Positions 16,988 through 26,744 of a stretch of DNA of 33,289 bases are shown here, piece after piece; position 1 is the first letter of the stretch, and each line of letters opens with the position of its first letter. This stretch comes from an archaeon (GTDB lineage: Archaea; Nanobdellota; Nanobdellia; SCGC-AAA011-G17; GCA-2687815): contig NZBH01000051.1 of NCBI GenBank assembly GCA_002687815.1, positions 1-33,289 of the forward strand. Direction: 5' to 3'. A model generated the notes under the pieces. The model did not search any database and was not told the origin of the DNA. It saw only the letters and a list, made by a program, of their open reading frames with translations. The position numbers and the translations under genes were made by a program.

Positions 16988-17964
16988 TCTTTTTTTAAAT
17001 AAGTATCAATTTTCATAAATACTTTTTTAGTTTTTGCAGCTACTTCTTTTTCTGCTTTTAAGATTTCTTGAGAAGTCATTTTGCTAGTACTTAAACAAAC
17101 TAATTCATTTTTTAAAGTTAATATTGCTGTTAATTCATTTTCCTTTATTTTATCGTTTAATTTTGATATTCCTCTTACGTATAAATCTGCTCCGTGACAT
17201 AAAGCATTAACTGTTGTATCAAAAACCCATATCTTTGGTAAGTGTTCTATTGCTTTTTCCATTGGTAAAACTATTTTCCTTATTTCTTTTTCATTACCTT
17301 CTTTCCAGAATTCGTAAGCATCTTTTAAGTCATGTAAGCTGTGCCATGTTTCATCTGTAAATGGACCTGCTTTAGTTCTAATTAATTGTTTCATATTTGC
17401 ACCAACACCTAAATTCTGTCCAATATCATGACAAAATTTTCTAATATATGTTCCTGCTTCACAACCAATTTTAAATAAAACATCTTGTTTGTCAATTTCT
17501 AAGATTTTAAGATAATAAATTTCTCTTTCTCTTAGTTGTCTTTTAATAGCACTTTTTACTGGTGGCATTTGTTTTATTTTCCCAGTAAATTTTAAGAATA
17601 CTTTTTTTATTTTAATTTTATCTACAGGTTTATGTAAACGCATTAAACAGATATATTCTTTTCCTGCTGTAAGTAAAGTTTGAACAATTCTTGTTGCTCT
17701 TCCTAATGCAATTGGTAGAACTCCTGTTACTATTGGATCTAATGTACCAGAATGACCTACTTTTTTAGCTTTTAAAACTCTTTTAACATAATAGCCTATT
17801 TGATGACTTGTTGGACCCTCTGATTTATTTAAATTTACAATTCCATAAGAAATAGTATTTTCTACTGATCTTTTTTCCGGATATTCCCCATATTTGGAGT
17901 TTGTTCTAGCTTCTACCTTAGTTAGAATTTTTCTTTTTACTTTTTCAAATGGTAATTTTCCCAT
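16984..17964 (-). CDS. cbf5: rRNA/tRNA pseudouridine synthase Cbf5 (TruB family plus PUA)
   Basis: NLNKSEGPTSHQIGYYVKRVLKAKKVGHSGTLDPIVTGVLPIALGRATR; C-terminal PUA-like domain. Confidence 0.95.
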   Translation of the reverse strand: MGKLPFEKVKRKILTKVEARTNSKYGEYPEKRSVENTISYGIVNLNKSEGPTSHQIGYYVKRVLKAKKVGHSGTLDPIVTGVLPIALGRATRIVQTLLTAGKEYICLMRLHKPVDKIKIKKVFLKFTGKIKQMPPVKSAIKRQLREREIYYLKILEIDKQDVLFKIGCEAGTYIRKFCHDIGQNLGVGANMKQLIRTKAGPFTDETWHSLHDLKDAYEFWKEGNEKEIRKIVLPMEKAIEHLPKIWVFDTTVNALCHGADLYVRGISKLNDKIKENELTAILTLKNELVCLSTSKMTSQEILKAEKEVAAKTKKVFMKIDTYLKKD

Positions 17965-18010
17965 TTTTTATTTAAGAACATTGAACTTTATAAAGATTTA
18001 TTAGAAAAAG

Positions 18011-18484
18011 CTATTTTTTCTTAGTTTCTTTCTTTTTGGTTTCTTTTTTAGGCTTTTCTGGTTTTGGTTTTGTTTCTTTAGTTTTCTCTTCCTTTTTTGG
18101 TTCTTCTTTCTTAGTTTCTTTTTTCTCTTCTACTTCTGCTGGTTTTTCAATCGCTTTACCAAGACCAACTTTTTCTTTAAGTTTATCAGCTACACCTTTT
18201 TTCTCTTCTTGTTTTTTAGCTTCTTTGTAAGGAACACCAACTAAATTAACTTTAGCAACATTTTCATCTTTAACAGCTGTTACTTGAACTTTTCCTGGTG
18301 GAGTTCTAAAACCTCTTGAGAATATTAATTCATTAAGTTCTTTACCAATTTTAACATCATTGGTTTTCATATGTTTAATTATAAATTTTCTTAGAGCGTT
18401 TAATGCTCTTTTACTCCTTTTATATACAGGAGCTTTTCTCCAATGTTTCCTTAATGGGATAACAAATGTTTTTTCTTGTGCCAT
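18011..18484 (-). CDS. rpl31e: Ribosomal protein L31e with K/E/P-rich C-terminal tail
   Basis: FVIPLRKHWRKAPVYKRSKRALNALRKFIIKHMK; about 70-residue low-complexity tail. Confidence 0.92.
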   Translation of the reverse strand: MAQEKTFVIPLRKHWRKAPVYKRSKRALNALRKFIIKHMKTNDVKIGKELNELIFSRGFRTPPGKVQVTAVKDENVAKVNLVGVPYKEAKKQEEKKGVADKLKEKVGLGKAIEKPAEVEEKKETKKEEPKKEEKTKETKPKPEKPKKETKKKETKKK

Positions 18485-18485
18485 T

Positions 18486-18659
18486 TTATGCTTTAGTTTT
18501 TGTTCTTCTCCAACTTCTTTTTATAATTGTGTGTCTTCCAGGGTGGACTTTTCTTCCTTTTCCATATATTTTTGGAACTGTCCAAAATGGAGCCCATCTA
18601 GTTTGTTTTCTTTTTTTTGCTAATCTGCCTTTTTTAGCAGGATGAATATTTCTTGTCAT
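18486..18659 (-). CDS. rpl39e: Ribosomal protein L39e (57 aa, absent from the ORF track)
   Basis: Hand translation: MTRNIHPAKKGRLAKKRKQTRWAPFWTVPKIYGKGRKVHPGRHTIIKRSWRRTKTKA*; WRRTK C-terminus; placed between PDCD5 and L31e. Confidence 0.93.
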   Translation of the reverse strand: MTRNIHPAKKGRLAKKRKQTRWAPFWTVPKIYGKGRKVHPGRHTIIKRSWRRTKTKA

Positions 18660-18988
18660 TTTCTTTTGATTTTAAACTCTTTCTTTGGTTCTTGAATTTG
18701 TTGTAAAATTGCTTTAAATTTTTCATCACTTAATTTTTCATTTAATTGTCCTGCTTGGACTAATTGTGCTACCATGACAATAATTTTAATTGCCATTTCT
18801 GGATGTGCACTTTTTATATTATAATATCTTTCAATAGCTTCTCTTGTTAAATATTGTTTTAAATTTTCTTCTAAAGCTTGAATTTGTTGCTGTAATTGCA
18901 ATTGTTCATTGAGTGATTCTTGTTGCTGTTCATTCATATTTCCTTGAAATTCTTCTAATTTCTTTTTTCTTATTTCTTCTATGTTCAT
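18656..18988 (-). CDS. PDCD5-family DNA-binding protein
   Basis: C-terminal helices YLTREAIERYYNIKSAHPEMAIKIIVMVAQLVQAGQL...ISDEKFKAIL-like; between S19e and L39e. Confidence 0.9.
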   Translation of the reverse strand: MNIEEIRKKKLEEFQGNMNEQQQESLNEQLQLQQQIQALEENLKQYLTREAIERYYNIKSAHPEMAIKIIVMVAQLVQAGQLNEKLSDEKFKAILQQIQEPKKEFKIKRK

Positions 18989-19398
18989 TTTGCTAGTTTA
19001 TCTAAGAAAGCTTTACCTTTTTTTGTAATAACTCTTCCTTTGTGAACTCCTTTTGCCTCTTTCTTAACAAATTCTGCTTGTTCTAGTTGTTGTAATATAA
19101 CTCTTATGATTTTTCCAGATCCTTTATAAAATTTTCCTGGTTTGTGACCTCTATTTTTTTTACCACCATATGTGCTTCTTAATTTAGAAACACCGATTGG
19201 ACCTTTTATATAAATTTTTCTTAATACAGCTGCAGCTCTTTTATACCACCAGCCCTTATCTGTTGGAGGTCTTTCTTTATGAGCTCCTGTTTTTACAAAA
19301 TTAGACCAATCTGGAGCTTTCACTATGTTGCTTTTTTTAATCTCTTCTGCAGATTTTTCTATTAATTTATTTGTATTTGTATCGTGTATTGTTACCAT
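18985..19398 (-). CDS. rps19e: Ribosomal protein S19e
   Basis: PDWSNFVKTGAHKERPPTDKGWWYKRAAAVLRKIYIKGPIGVSKLRSTYGGKKNRGHKPGKF. Confidence 0.96.
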   Translation of the reverse strand: MVTIHDTNTNKLIEKSAEEIKKSNIVKAPDWSNFVKTGAHKERPPTDKGWWYKRAAAVLRKIYIKGPIGVSKLRSTYGGKKNRGHKPGKFYKGSGKIIRVILQQLEQAEFVKKEAKGVHKGRVITKKGKAFLDKLAK

Positions 19399-19452
19399 TT
19401 TAATTTTTTAACTAAAACTCAATTTTGATTAGAATTAAACTATTTAAAAAGC

Positions 19453-20823
19453 TTACTGTTTGCTAAGTTTCCACTTAACTCCTTCTTTAGTGTCTTCTAA
19501 TATAATGCCTTGTTCCCTTAATTTATCTCTTATTTTATCTGCTTTTTTGAAATCTTTTACTTTTCTTGCATCTTCTCTTTCTTTTATTAAGTTTTTAATA
19601 TTATCAGATATTTTGGATCTTTCTTTTTTTAATAAATCTAAACCAAAAACTTTATCCATTTCTTTAATTGTTTTTACTTTACCTTGAGCTTTTTTGTCTC
19701 TAACTAATTGCCATAAAATTGAGATAGCAGAAGGCATATCTAAATCATTGTTAATTGCATTCTCGAATTTTTTAAGATATGTTTTGTTTAATTTATTATC
19801 ATCTTTTATTTCAGAGATAATATTTTTTAATCTTTTATGTGAATTTTGAGCTGATTCTAAAGCTTTTAAATCAAAATTTAATGGGCTTCTATAATGTGCT
19901 GTAAATGTGAAGTATTTATAAGATAAAGGTCTGAATTCTTTTTCTTCTAGTTCAGATATTGTGTATAAGCCCCCTTTGCTTTTACTTATTTTTTTACCTT
20001 TTGAAGTTAGAAAAGCTCCATGGAGCCAATAATTTACAAATTTTTTTCCTGTGGCTGCTTCACTTTGTGCTATTTCATTTGTATGGTGTACTGGAATATG
20101 ATCTATTCCGCCGGTGTGGATATCAAAATTATCTCCCAAGTATTTCATACACATAGCAGAACATTCTATATGCCAACCCGGGAAACCTAAGCCAAAAGGA
20201 GATTTCCATTCTTGTTGTCTTACTCCTGATTTTTCAGAAAACTTCCAAAGAACAAAATCTGTTTTATTTTTCTTTTCTCCTAATTTAATTCTTGCACCCG
20301 CTTTTAACCCTTCTTTTTTTAGTTTTGCTAATTTACTATAGTTTTTGAATTTTGCAGTGTTAAAATAAATACCATCAGAAGTTTTGTAAGTGTAACCCTT
20401 TTTTTCTAATTTTTTTATTAATGCTATTTGTTCTTTGATATGATCAATTGCTTTTGACCAAATGTCTGGTTCTATTATGTTTAATTTTTTAAAATCGTTT
20501 CTGAAAACTTTCCAATAAAAATTTGCAATATCTTCTGCTCTTTTGCCTTCTTTTTTTGCAGCTTTTTCAATTTTGTCTTCGCCAGTATTTGCATCACTTG
20601 TTAAATGACCAACATCGGTAACGTTCATTACATGTTTAACTTTATATTTATTGTATTCTAAAACTCTTTTTAAAATATCAGAGAAAATATAACTTCTTAA
20701 ATTACCAATATGTTGATACCAATAAACAGTTGGGCCACAAGAATATAAGCCAACATGGTTTTTTTTAATTGGTTTAAATATCTCTTTCTTTCTTGTTAGT
20801 GTATTGTATAATTTTACTGCCAT
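19453..20823 (-). CDS. cysS: Cysteinyl-tRNA synthetase
   Basis: [45 protein letters not shown]. Confidence 0.97.
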   Translation of the reverse strand: MAVKLYNTLTRKKEIFKPIKKNHVGLYSCGPTVYWYQHIGNLRSYIFSDILKRVLEYNKYKVKHVMNVTDVGHLTSDANTGEDKIEKAAKKEGKRAEDIANFYWKVFRNDFKKLNIIEPDIWSKAIDHIKEQIALIKKLEKKGYTYKTSDGIYFNTAKFKNYSKLAKLKKEGLKAGARIKLGEKKNKTDFVLWKFSEKSGVRQQEWKSPFGLGFPGWHIECSAMCMKYLGDNFDIHTGGIDHIPVHHTNEIAQSEAATGKKFVNYWLHGAFLTSKGKKISKSKGGLYTISELEEKEFRPLSYKYFTFTAHYRSPLNFDLKALESAQNSHKRLKNIISEIKDDNKLNKTYLKKFENAINNDLDMPSAISILWQLVRDKKAQGKVKTIKEMDKVFGLDLLKKERSKISDNIKNLIKEREDARKVKDFKKADKIRDKLREQGIILEDTKEGVKWKLSKQ

Positions 20824-20872
20824 TTTAATAATAAGAAGAACTACTTATTTATAAAATTTCTTTATTAAAGAA

Positions 20873-21400
20873 TTATCCAAATAAACCCTTCTTTTCAACT
20901 ACTGTTACTATTAAAGAATCTTTATTTTGTACACCTGAAGCACCGCCCATGACTTCAACATTACATGATTTAACACCTAAAGCTCCACCTTTTTCGTCTA
21001 TAATTAACTTTAATATTGCTTGTTCTCCTGATGCAATTGTATATTCTTTTGATGAACCTCCCATTGTATCTGCAAATGCGCAACTTACTTTTGGATCTGT
21101 ACTCATAACCTTTGCTTTTGCAGTTAAAGGAACTGGTTCGAAATTGGCTATTACTACTTTAATATCCCTAGCACTTCCTTTTTCTACTTCTATGCTACCT
21201 GGAGAAATTGTTAAAAAACTGTCAATTTCAGATAATCTTCCAATTTCTGCATCAGCTTGTTCAAATGCTTCTTTTGATAAGCCCCTTATATTTGTGAAAA
21301 TACTTCTAACGAATATTAAACCAAGACTTAAAAGAGTTATACCAATAACAATAACAATAATTGTAGTTATAGAAAGTTCTAGAGCACCCTTTTTTTTCAT
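20873..21400 (-). CDS. Archaeal type IV pilin-like protein (class III signal peptide)
   Basis: MKKKGALELSITTIIVIVIGITLLSLGLIFV N-terminus; beta-rich C-terminal ectodomain. Confidence 0.7.
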   Translation of the reverse strand: MKKKGALELSITTIIVIVIGITLLSLGLIFVRSIFTNIRGLSKEAFEQADAEIGRLSEIDSFLTISPGSIEVEKGSARDIKVVIANFEPVPLTAKAKVMSTDPKVSCAFADTMGGSSKEYTIASGEQAILKLIIDEKGGALGVKSCNVEVMGGASGVQNKDSLIVTVVEKKGLFG

Positions 21401-21497
21401 ACTTTTAATTTAATAAAGCTAATTAATAAAGTTTTTGGTGGTTTATTTAGAAAATCTTATAAATATTGTAAATACTTTATTCTTAAAAAGAGGTAAA

Positions 21498-22463
21498 ATG
21501 TTTGATATTGTTACGGTTGGAAGTGCATTAGTAGATGTTTTTGTAAACACAGAACTTGGAGAAATAAAAAAAGATGGGAAAAAATTAATTGCTTATCCTG
21601 TTGGTTCTAAGATTTCAGTTAAAAGTATAAAATTTTTAATTGGTGGTGGTGGGACTAATACTGCTGTTTCTTTTTCTAGACTTGGATTTAATACTGGTTA
21701 CTTAGGAAAAATTGGTAATGATAAAAATGGAGAAGAGATTTTAGATTTATTAAAAAAAGAAGGAATAAATTTTGTTGGTGTTAGAGGAGGAACTACTGGT
21801 TATTCAGTAATTTTAGATAGTAAGGAGCATAATAGAACAGTTTTAACACATAAGGGGGCTAGTGATGAATTAAAATATGGAGAATTATCTTTAAAAAAAT
21901 TAAAAACAAAATGGTTTTATTTTTCTTCTATGTTGAATGATTCTTTAATAACCCAAAAAAATTTAATTAAACTTGCGGCTTGGTCAGACGTAAAAATTGC
22001 TTTTAATCCTAGTATGTACCAAATAAAAAAAGATATAACATCTGTTAAAAATATTTTGAAGAAAACAGATATTCTGATTTTAAATAAAGAAGAAGCTACT
22101 TTATTGGTTAAGAAAAGACATATAGAAGATTTGTTAGAATGTGCCCGTCTTCTTGGTCCAAAAATTGTTTGTATTACTGATGGTAGAAGGAATACTTATG
22201 CTTATAATGGTTTTTTGATGTATACACTAAAGCCTCATGATATTAAAATAAAAGAAAGAACTGGAGCAGGAGATGCTTTTGCTTCTGGTTTTGTAGCTGG
22301 TTTTATTAAAAAAGATAATTTGGAATTTGCTTTACAAATGGGGTTGGCTAATGCAGAGAGTGTGGTAAAATATTTTGGTTCTAAAAATAAATTGTTGAAG
22401 TGGAAAGAAGCTCTTAAGAAAATAGAAAAAAATCCTGGAAAAATTACAAAAAAAGAATTATGA
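21498..22463 (+). CDS. PfkB-family sugar kinase
   Basis: GGGGTNTAVSFSRLG and RTGAGDAFASGFVAGF motifs; start at the ATG after the AGAGGT SD; the longer track ORF start at 21435 is unlikely. Confidence 0.9.
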   Translation: MFDIVTVGSALVDVFVNTELGEIKKDGKKLIAYPVGSKISVKSIKFLIGGGGTNTAVSFSRLGFNTGYLGKIGNDKNGEEILDLLKKEGINFVGVRGGTTGYSVILDSKEHNRTVLTHKGASDELKYGELSLKKLKTKWFYFSSMLNDSLITQKNLIKLAAWSDVKIAFNPSMYQIKKDITSVKNILKKTDILILNKEEATLLVKKRHIEDLLECARLLGPKIVCITDGRRNTYAYNGFLMYTLKPHDIKIKERTGAGDAFASGFVAGFIKKDNLEFALQMGLANAESVVKYFGSKNKLLKWKEALKKIEKNPGKITKKEL

Positions 22464-23236
22464 AAATAAAATTTGGTAGGATAATAAAAAAGGGAAAAAG
22501 TTTGTTGTTAGCTTATGATCAAGGATTGGAGCATGGTCCGGCTGATTTTAATGATAAAAATATTGATCCTGCATATATTTTAGAAATTGCTAAGAAAGGA
22601 AAATATAATGGAGTTATATTGCAAAAAGGTGTTGCTGAGAAATATTATAATAATGAAGCCCCTTTAATATTGAAATTAAATGGTAAAACGAATTTGATTA
22701 AAGGAGATCCTGTTTCTACTCAATTGTGTTCTGTTAAAGAAGCAATTAAACTTGGTGCAAAAGCTGTTGGTTATACTATTTATGTTGGTAGTAAACATGA
22801 AGCTAAAATGTTTAGGGATTTTAGTAAAATTCAGAAAGAAGCTCATAATCATAAGATGCCTGTGATTGCTTGGATGTATCCAAGAGGAAAAGCAATTAAA
22901 AATGAAAAATCTAAAAGAGTGTTAGCCTATACTGCAAGAATTGGACTTGAGATTGGAGCAGATATTATAAAAATAAAGTATTCTGGAAATGTTGAATCAT
23001 TTAAGTGGATTGTAAAATCTGCTGGAAAAACTAAAGTTTTAGTTGCCGGTGGTCCTAAATTATCTAAAAGAGGAATTTTAAAAGAAGCATACGATGCTAT
23101 GAAATCTGGAGCTAGTGGTATGGCTATTGGTAGAAATGTTTGGCAATATAAAGAGCCATTAAAAATGACTAAAGCCTTGAAAGAAATTATTTTTAATAAT
23201 AAGAAAGTTGAGGCTGCTTTAAAAATTTTAAAATGA
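22460..23236 (+). CDS. Class I (DhnA-type) fructose-bisphosphate aldolase
   Basis: LLLAYDQGLEHGPADF, GADIIKIKYSG (Schiff-base region), VAGGPKLS; ATGA overlap with the PfkB gene. Confidence 0.92.
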   Translation: MKIKFGRIIKKGKSLLLAYDQGLEHGPADFNDKNIDPAYILEIAKKGKYNGVILQKGVAEKYYNNEAPLILKLNGKTNLIKGDPVSTQLCSVKEAIKLGAKAVGYTIYVGSKHEAKMFRDFSKIQKEAHNHKMPVIAWMYPRGKAIKNEKSKRVLAYTARIGLEIGADIIKIKYSGNVESFKWIVKSAGKTKVLVAGGPKLSKRGILKEAYDAMKSGASGMAIGRNVWQYKEPLKMTKALKEIIFNNKKVEAALKILK

Positions 23237-24237
23237 AAAAAATAGCTTTTTTTGAAATTAAAAAATGGGAAGAACAGTATCTTAAAGAAAGATTAAAGAA
23301 TTTTGAACTTAAATTTTTTGAAGATGGGCTAACTAAAAAAAATATTGATAAAGTTAAAGATTTCGATGCAGTTTCTGTCTTTATTTATTCTAAGATTGAT
23401 AAGGAATTGTTAGAAAGATTTTCAAATTTGAAATTGATTGTTACTAGATCTACTGGTTTTGATCATATTGAGTTAGAAGGATGTAAAAAAGGAAAAATAA
23501 CTATTTGTAATGTTCCTCATTATGGAGAAAATACTGTAGCAGAACATACTTTTGCTTTAATTTTAGCTTTATCCAGAAAAATATACGAATCTTATGAAAA
23601 AGTAAAGAAAGGAAATTTTTCCTTAGAGGGATTAACAGGATTTGACTTAAAAGATAAAACTATTGGGATAGTTGGAATGGGGAGTATTGGTAGATATGTT
23701 GCTAGAATTGCTAAAGGTTTTGAAATGAATATTTTAGCTTATGATGTTACTAAAGATTTAAAATTTGCAAAACGTTTTGGGCTTAAATATGTTGGTTTGA
23801 ATGACTTATTAAAGAATTCTGATATTATAAGTTTGCATGTTCCATATAATAAAAAAACTCATCATTTAATAAATAAAAATAATTTGAAGTTAATTAAAAA
23901 AGGTTCTATTTTAATTAATACTGCTCGTGGTGGTATTGTTGAGACAGATACTTTGTTAAGAGGTTTAAGCAAAAGGATTTTTAGTGGTGTAGGTTTAGAT
24001 GTTCTAGAAGAAGAGTGTTTTATCAAAGAAGAGAAACAATTATTGGCAAAACAATTTCCTAAGAAATACGATTTAGCTGTTGTTTTAAAGAATCATATTT
24101 TATTGACACATGAAAACTGTATTATAACACCACATAATGCTTTTAATAGTAAGGAAGCTCTAATAAGAATTTTAGATACTACTATTTTGAATATTAAATT
24201 TTTCTTTAAAGGAAAAAAGGAGAATATTGTTAAATGA
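23233..24237 (+). CDS. D-isomer-specific 2-hydroxyacid dehydrogenase (D-lactate dehydrogenase-like)
   Basis: TVAEHTFALILALSRKI, GIVGMGSIGRYVARIAKGF, INTARGGIVETDTL, ENCIITPHNAFNSKEAL. Confidence 0.88.
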   Translation: MKKIAFFEIKKWEEQYLKERLKNFELKFFEDGLTKKNIDKVKDFDAVSVFIYSKIDKELLERFSNLKLIVTRSTGFDHIELEGCKKGKITICNVPHYGENTVAEHTFALILALSRKIYESYEKVKKGNFSLEGLTGFDLKDKTIGIVGMGSIGRYVARIAKGFEMNILAYDVTKDLKFAKRFGLKYVGLNDLLKNSDIISLHVPYNKKTHHLINKNNLKLIKKGSILINTARGGIVETDTLLRGLSKRIFSGVGLDVLEEECFIKEEKQLLAKQFPKKYDLAVVLKNHILLTHENCIITPHNAFNSKEALIRILDTTILNIKFFFKGKKENIVK

Positions 24238-24866
24238 TAATTATTAACTTTAAAAATTATAAAACCGGGAAAGATATTTTAAGATTAGCAAAAATATGTA
24301 AAGTTGTTTCTAAAAAAAATAAAATGATGATTGCCTTGTCTGCTGTAGATATTTATCCTGTTTCTAGATTTTATAAACAAGTTTTAGCACAACATGTTGA
24401 TTTTGAGGAAAAAGGAGCGTTTACTGGGACAGTATTACCAGAAGCTGTTAAAGAAAATGGAGCTATTGGGACCTTATTGAATCATGCTGAAAAAAAATTG
24501 AGTTTTAATGTTCTTAAAAAGACAATTTTGAGATGTAAAGAGGTAAAACTTAAGACAATTGTTTGTGCTGCTTCTATTAAACAAGCTAAAAAGATTTCAA
24601 AATTAAAACCAGACTATATTGCATTTGAAGATCCTAAATTAATTGGAACTGGTAAGTCAATATCTAAGGTAAAAGCGAATAAAGTCAAAAGATTTGCTAA
24701 AATTATTAATAAAACTGGAGTTATACCTTTATGTGGTGCTGGCGTTTCTACTAGGGCAGATATGAAGGCTGCGTTAGAATTAGGAACAAAAGGTATTTTG
24801 ATATCTTCTGCTATTGTAAAGTCTAAAAATCCTAGAAGAAGTTTATTAAATCTAACTAAAAGTTAA
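24234..24866 (+). CDS. tpiA: Archaeal-type triosephosphate isomerase
   Basis: INFKNYKTG, FEDPKLIGTGKSISK, PLCGAGVSTRADMKAALELGTKGILISSAIVKSKNP. Confidence 0.93.
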   Translation: MIIINFKNYKTGKDILRLAKICKVVSKKNKMMIALSAVDIYPVSRFYKQVLAQHVDFEEKGAFTGTVLPEAVKENGAIGTLLNHAEKKLSFNVLKKTILRCKEVKLKTIVCAASIKQAKKISKLKPDYIAFEDPKLIGTGKSISKVKANKVKRFAKIINKTGVIPLCGAGVSTRADMKAALELGTKGILISSAIVKSKNPRRSLLNLTKS

Positions 24867-24881
24867 TAAAATCTAATAAGA

Positions 24882-25817
24882 TTACCACCCTTCTTGTTGT
24901 TTTCCCAAGTAATCAAAGCATGCTAAAGCTGCTTTTGAGCCCTCTCCTGCTGCAACTATTATCTGTTTTGCTGGTATATCTGTAACATCACCAGCTGCGA
25001 ATATTCCTGAAATGTTTGTTAAGTTCTCTGCCATTGTTTTTGTGCTTCTTTTAATCATAATTTCTCCCCATTTATTCTTTCTTATAATTTCTGCGAAATT
25101 ACACCCTGGAATTAAACCAATTTCTACGAAAATACCCTCAACATTTAGTGTTCTTTCTTTCTTATTTTGCTCTAATTTTAAACCTGTAACAAATTTTTTC
25201 CCAAGTACCTCTGTTGTCTTTGCTTTGTATAATACTTCAACTTTTTTATTTTTTAATATCTTATCTTGTAAGACCTTATCACCATATAGCTTTGAGTTTA
25301 TTGTAATAATATAGATTTTTTTAGCATAAGGTATTGATGCTAAGGTAGATTCTAAAGCAGAATTTGCACCCCCTATTACGGCTACTATTTTTTGGTCGAA
25401 TAAAGGAGCATCACATGTTGCACAATATGTTAATCCTTTATTATGGAATTCATCTTCTCCTGGAACTTTTAATTTTCTTGGTTTTTTCCCTGAAGCAACA
25501 ATTACGGCTCTTGTTTGGTATTTTGATTTACTTGTAATAATCTCAAAATTTTTACCAATTTTTCTAATATTTTTTACCCTTTCTTTTATTTTTACTTTTA
25601 TTTTGTAATCTCTTAGATGTTCTTCAAATTTTTTAACTAAATCTGTACCCTTTATGAAATGATAACCGGTATAATTTTTTACTTCTGCACTTAGAAGAGT
25701 TTGACCACCTATATCCTTTGAAATTAATAGAAAATTAAGTTTTCTTCTTGCTGCATATATTGCTGCAGTTATTCCTGCAGGCCCTGCTCCGATAATAATT
25801 AGTTCATATGCTTTCAT
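24882..25817 (-). CDS. trxB: Thioredoxin reductase-like flavoprotein
   Basis: IIGAGPAGITAAIYAARR, redox motif CATCDAP, GIFAAGDVTDIPAKQIIVAAGEGSKAAL. Confidence 0.93.
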   Translation of the reverse strand: MKAYELIIIGAGPAGITAAIYAARRKLNFLLISKDIGGQTLLSAEVKNYTGYHFIKGTDLVKKFEEHLRDYKIKVKIKERVKNIRKIGKNFEIITSKSKYQTRAVIVASGKKPRKLKVPGEDEFHNKGLTYCATCDAPLFDQKIVAVIGGANSALESTLASIPYAKKIYIITINSKLYGDKVLQDKILKNKKVEVLYKAKTTEVLGKKFVTGLKLEQNKKERTLNVEGIFVEIGLIPGCNFAEIIRKNKWGEIMIKRSTKTMAENLTNISGIFAAGDVTDIPAKQIIVAAGEGSKAALACFDYLGKQQEGW

Positions 25818-26662
25818 CTTAAAACTTTTGGAATTGCATTAATTAAATCGCTAGCAATTAAACTTTGTTTATAATTTTTAGCTATTAAATCGCCAGCCTT
25901 TCCATTTATGTATGCTGCTGCACATGCAGATTCAAATGGTTTGTTATTTTGGGCTAAAAATGAACCACAAATTCCTGCTAATGTGTCTCCAGTACCCCCT
26001 TTAGTTAAATAAACGTTACCCGTTTTATTTATTATTGTTTGTTTACCATTTGAAATTATGTCTGGATTGCCTTTTAGTAATATTGTTGTTTTTAATTTTG
26101 ATGCAGATTCCTTTACAATTCTTATTTTTTCTTTTAATGTTTTATTAATAATTTTTATGCCTGTTAGGATATAAAATTCTTGTTGGTGTGGTGTGATAAC
26201 AAAATTTTCTTTTATAACTTTTTTATTTTTTGAAATTGCATGAATAGCATCAGCATCTATAACACACGGTAAATTAACTTTTTTTAAAAATTTATTAATT
26301 GTTGATAGTGTTTCTTTTTTTCTTTCAAGACCATTACCTATAGCAATAGCCATTTTACCTTCTGTTAATTTCAATAAAATTTTCAAATGTTTTTTATCTA
26401 AAAAATTTCCTTCTAAAGGATAGGTGATTAAATCAGGAGCAAAAGAAGCAATTATTGTGGCTGCTCTTCTTGGTGCTGCAATTGTTACTAAATCAACACC
26501 TATTCTTAATGAAGCTGATGCAGCCATTGCTACTAGGGCTGGACTTCCAGAATATAAGTCACTTCCACCGACAACTAATAGATGTCCATAATCGTATTTG
26601 TGAGCAGATTTTTTTCTTTTTGGAAATACCTTTTTTAGAACCTCTTTTTTAACTACTTCCAT
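25814..26662 (-). CDS. nnrD: ADP-dependent NAD(P)H-hydrate dehydratase (NnrD, kinase-fold domain only)
   Basis: KYDYGHLLVVGGSDLYSGSPALVAMAA..., LLKGNPDIIS, NVYLTKGGTGDTLAGICGSFLAQ; start set at Met of MEVVKKEVL. Confidence 0.9.
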   Translation of the reverse strand: MEVVKKEVLKKVFPKRKKSAHKYDYGHLLVVGGSDLYSGSPALVAMAASASLRIGVDLVTIAAPRRAATIIASFAPDLITYPLEGNFLDKKHLKILLKLTEGKMAIAIGNGLERKKETLSTINKFLKKVNLPCVIDADAIHAISKNKKVIKENFVITPHQQEFYILTGIKIINKTLKEKIRIVKESASKLKTTILLKGNPDIISNGKQTIINKTGNVYLTKGGTGDTLAGICGSFLAQNNKPFESACAAAYINGKAGDLIAKNYKQSLIASDLINAIPKVLR

Positions 26663-26744
26663 CTTTTGTTTAATATATTTTGTTAAATATAAATTTATTG
26701 GAAAGCTTTTTATAGAAAAATAGACTTCTATTATGAAAATATAA

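Noticed and set aside
18036-18230. Plus-strand Ser/Phe-rich ORF opposite the L31e tail
   Set aside because: Simply the complement of Lys/Glu-rich low-complexity codons.
20949-21413. Plus-strand 154-aa ORF antisense to the pilin-like gene
   Set aside because: The minus strand has a class III signal peptide and coherent ectodomain; the antisense ORF has none.
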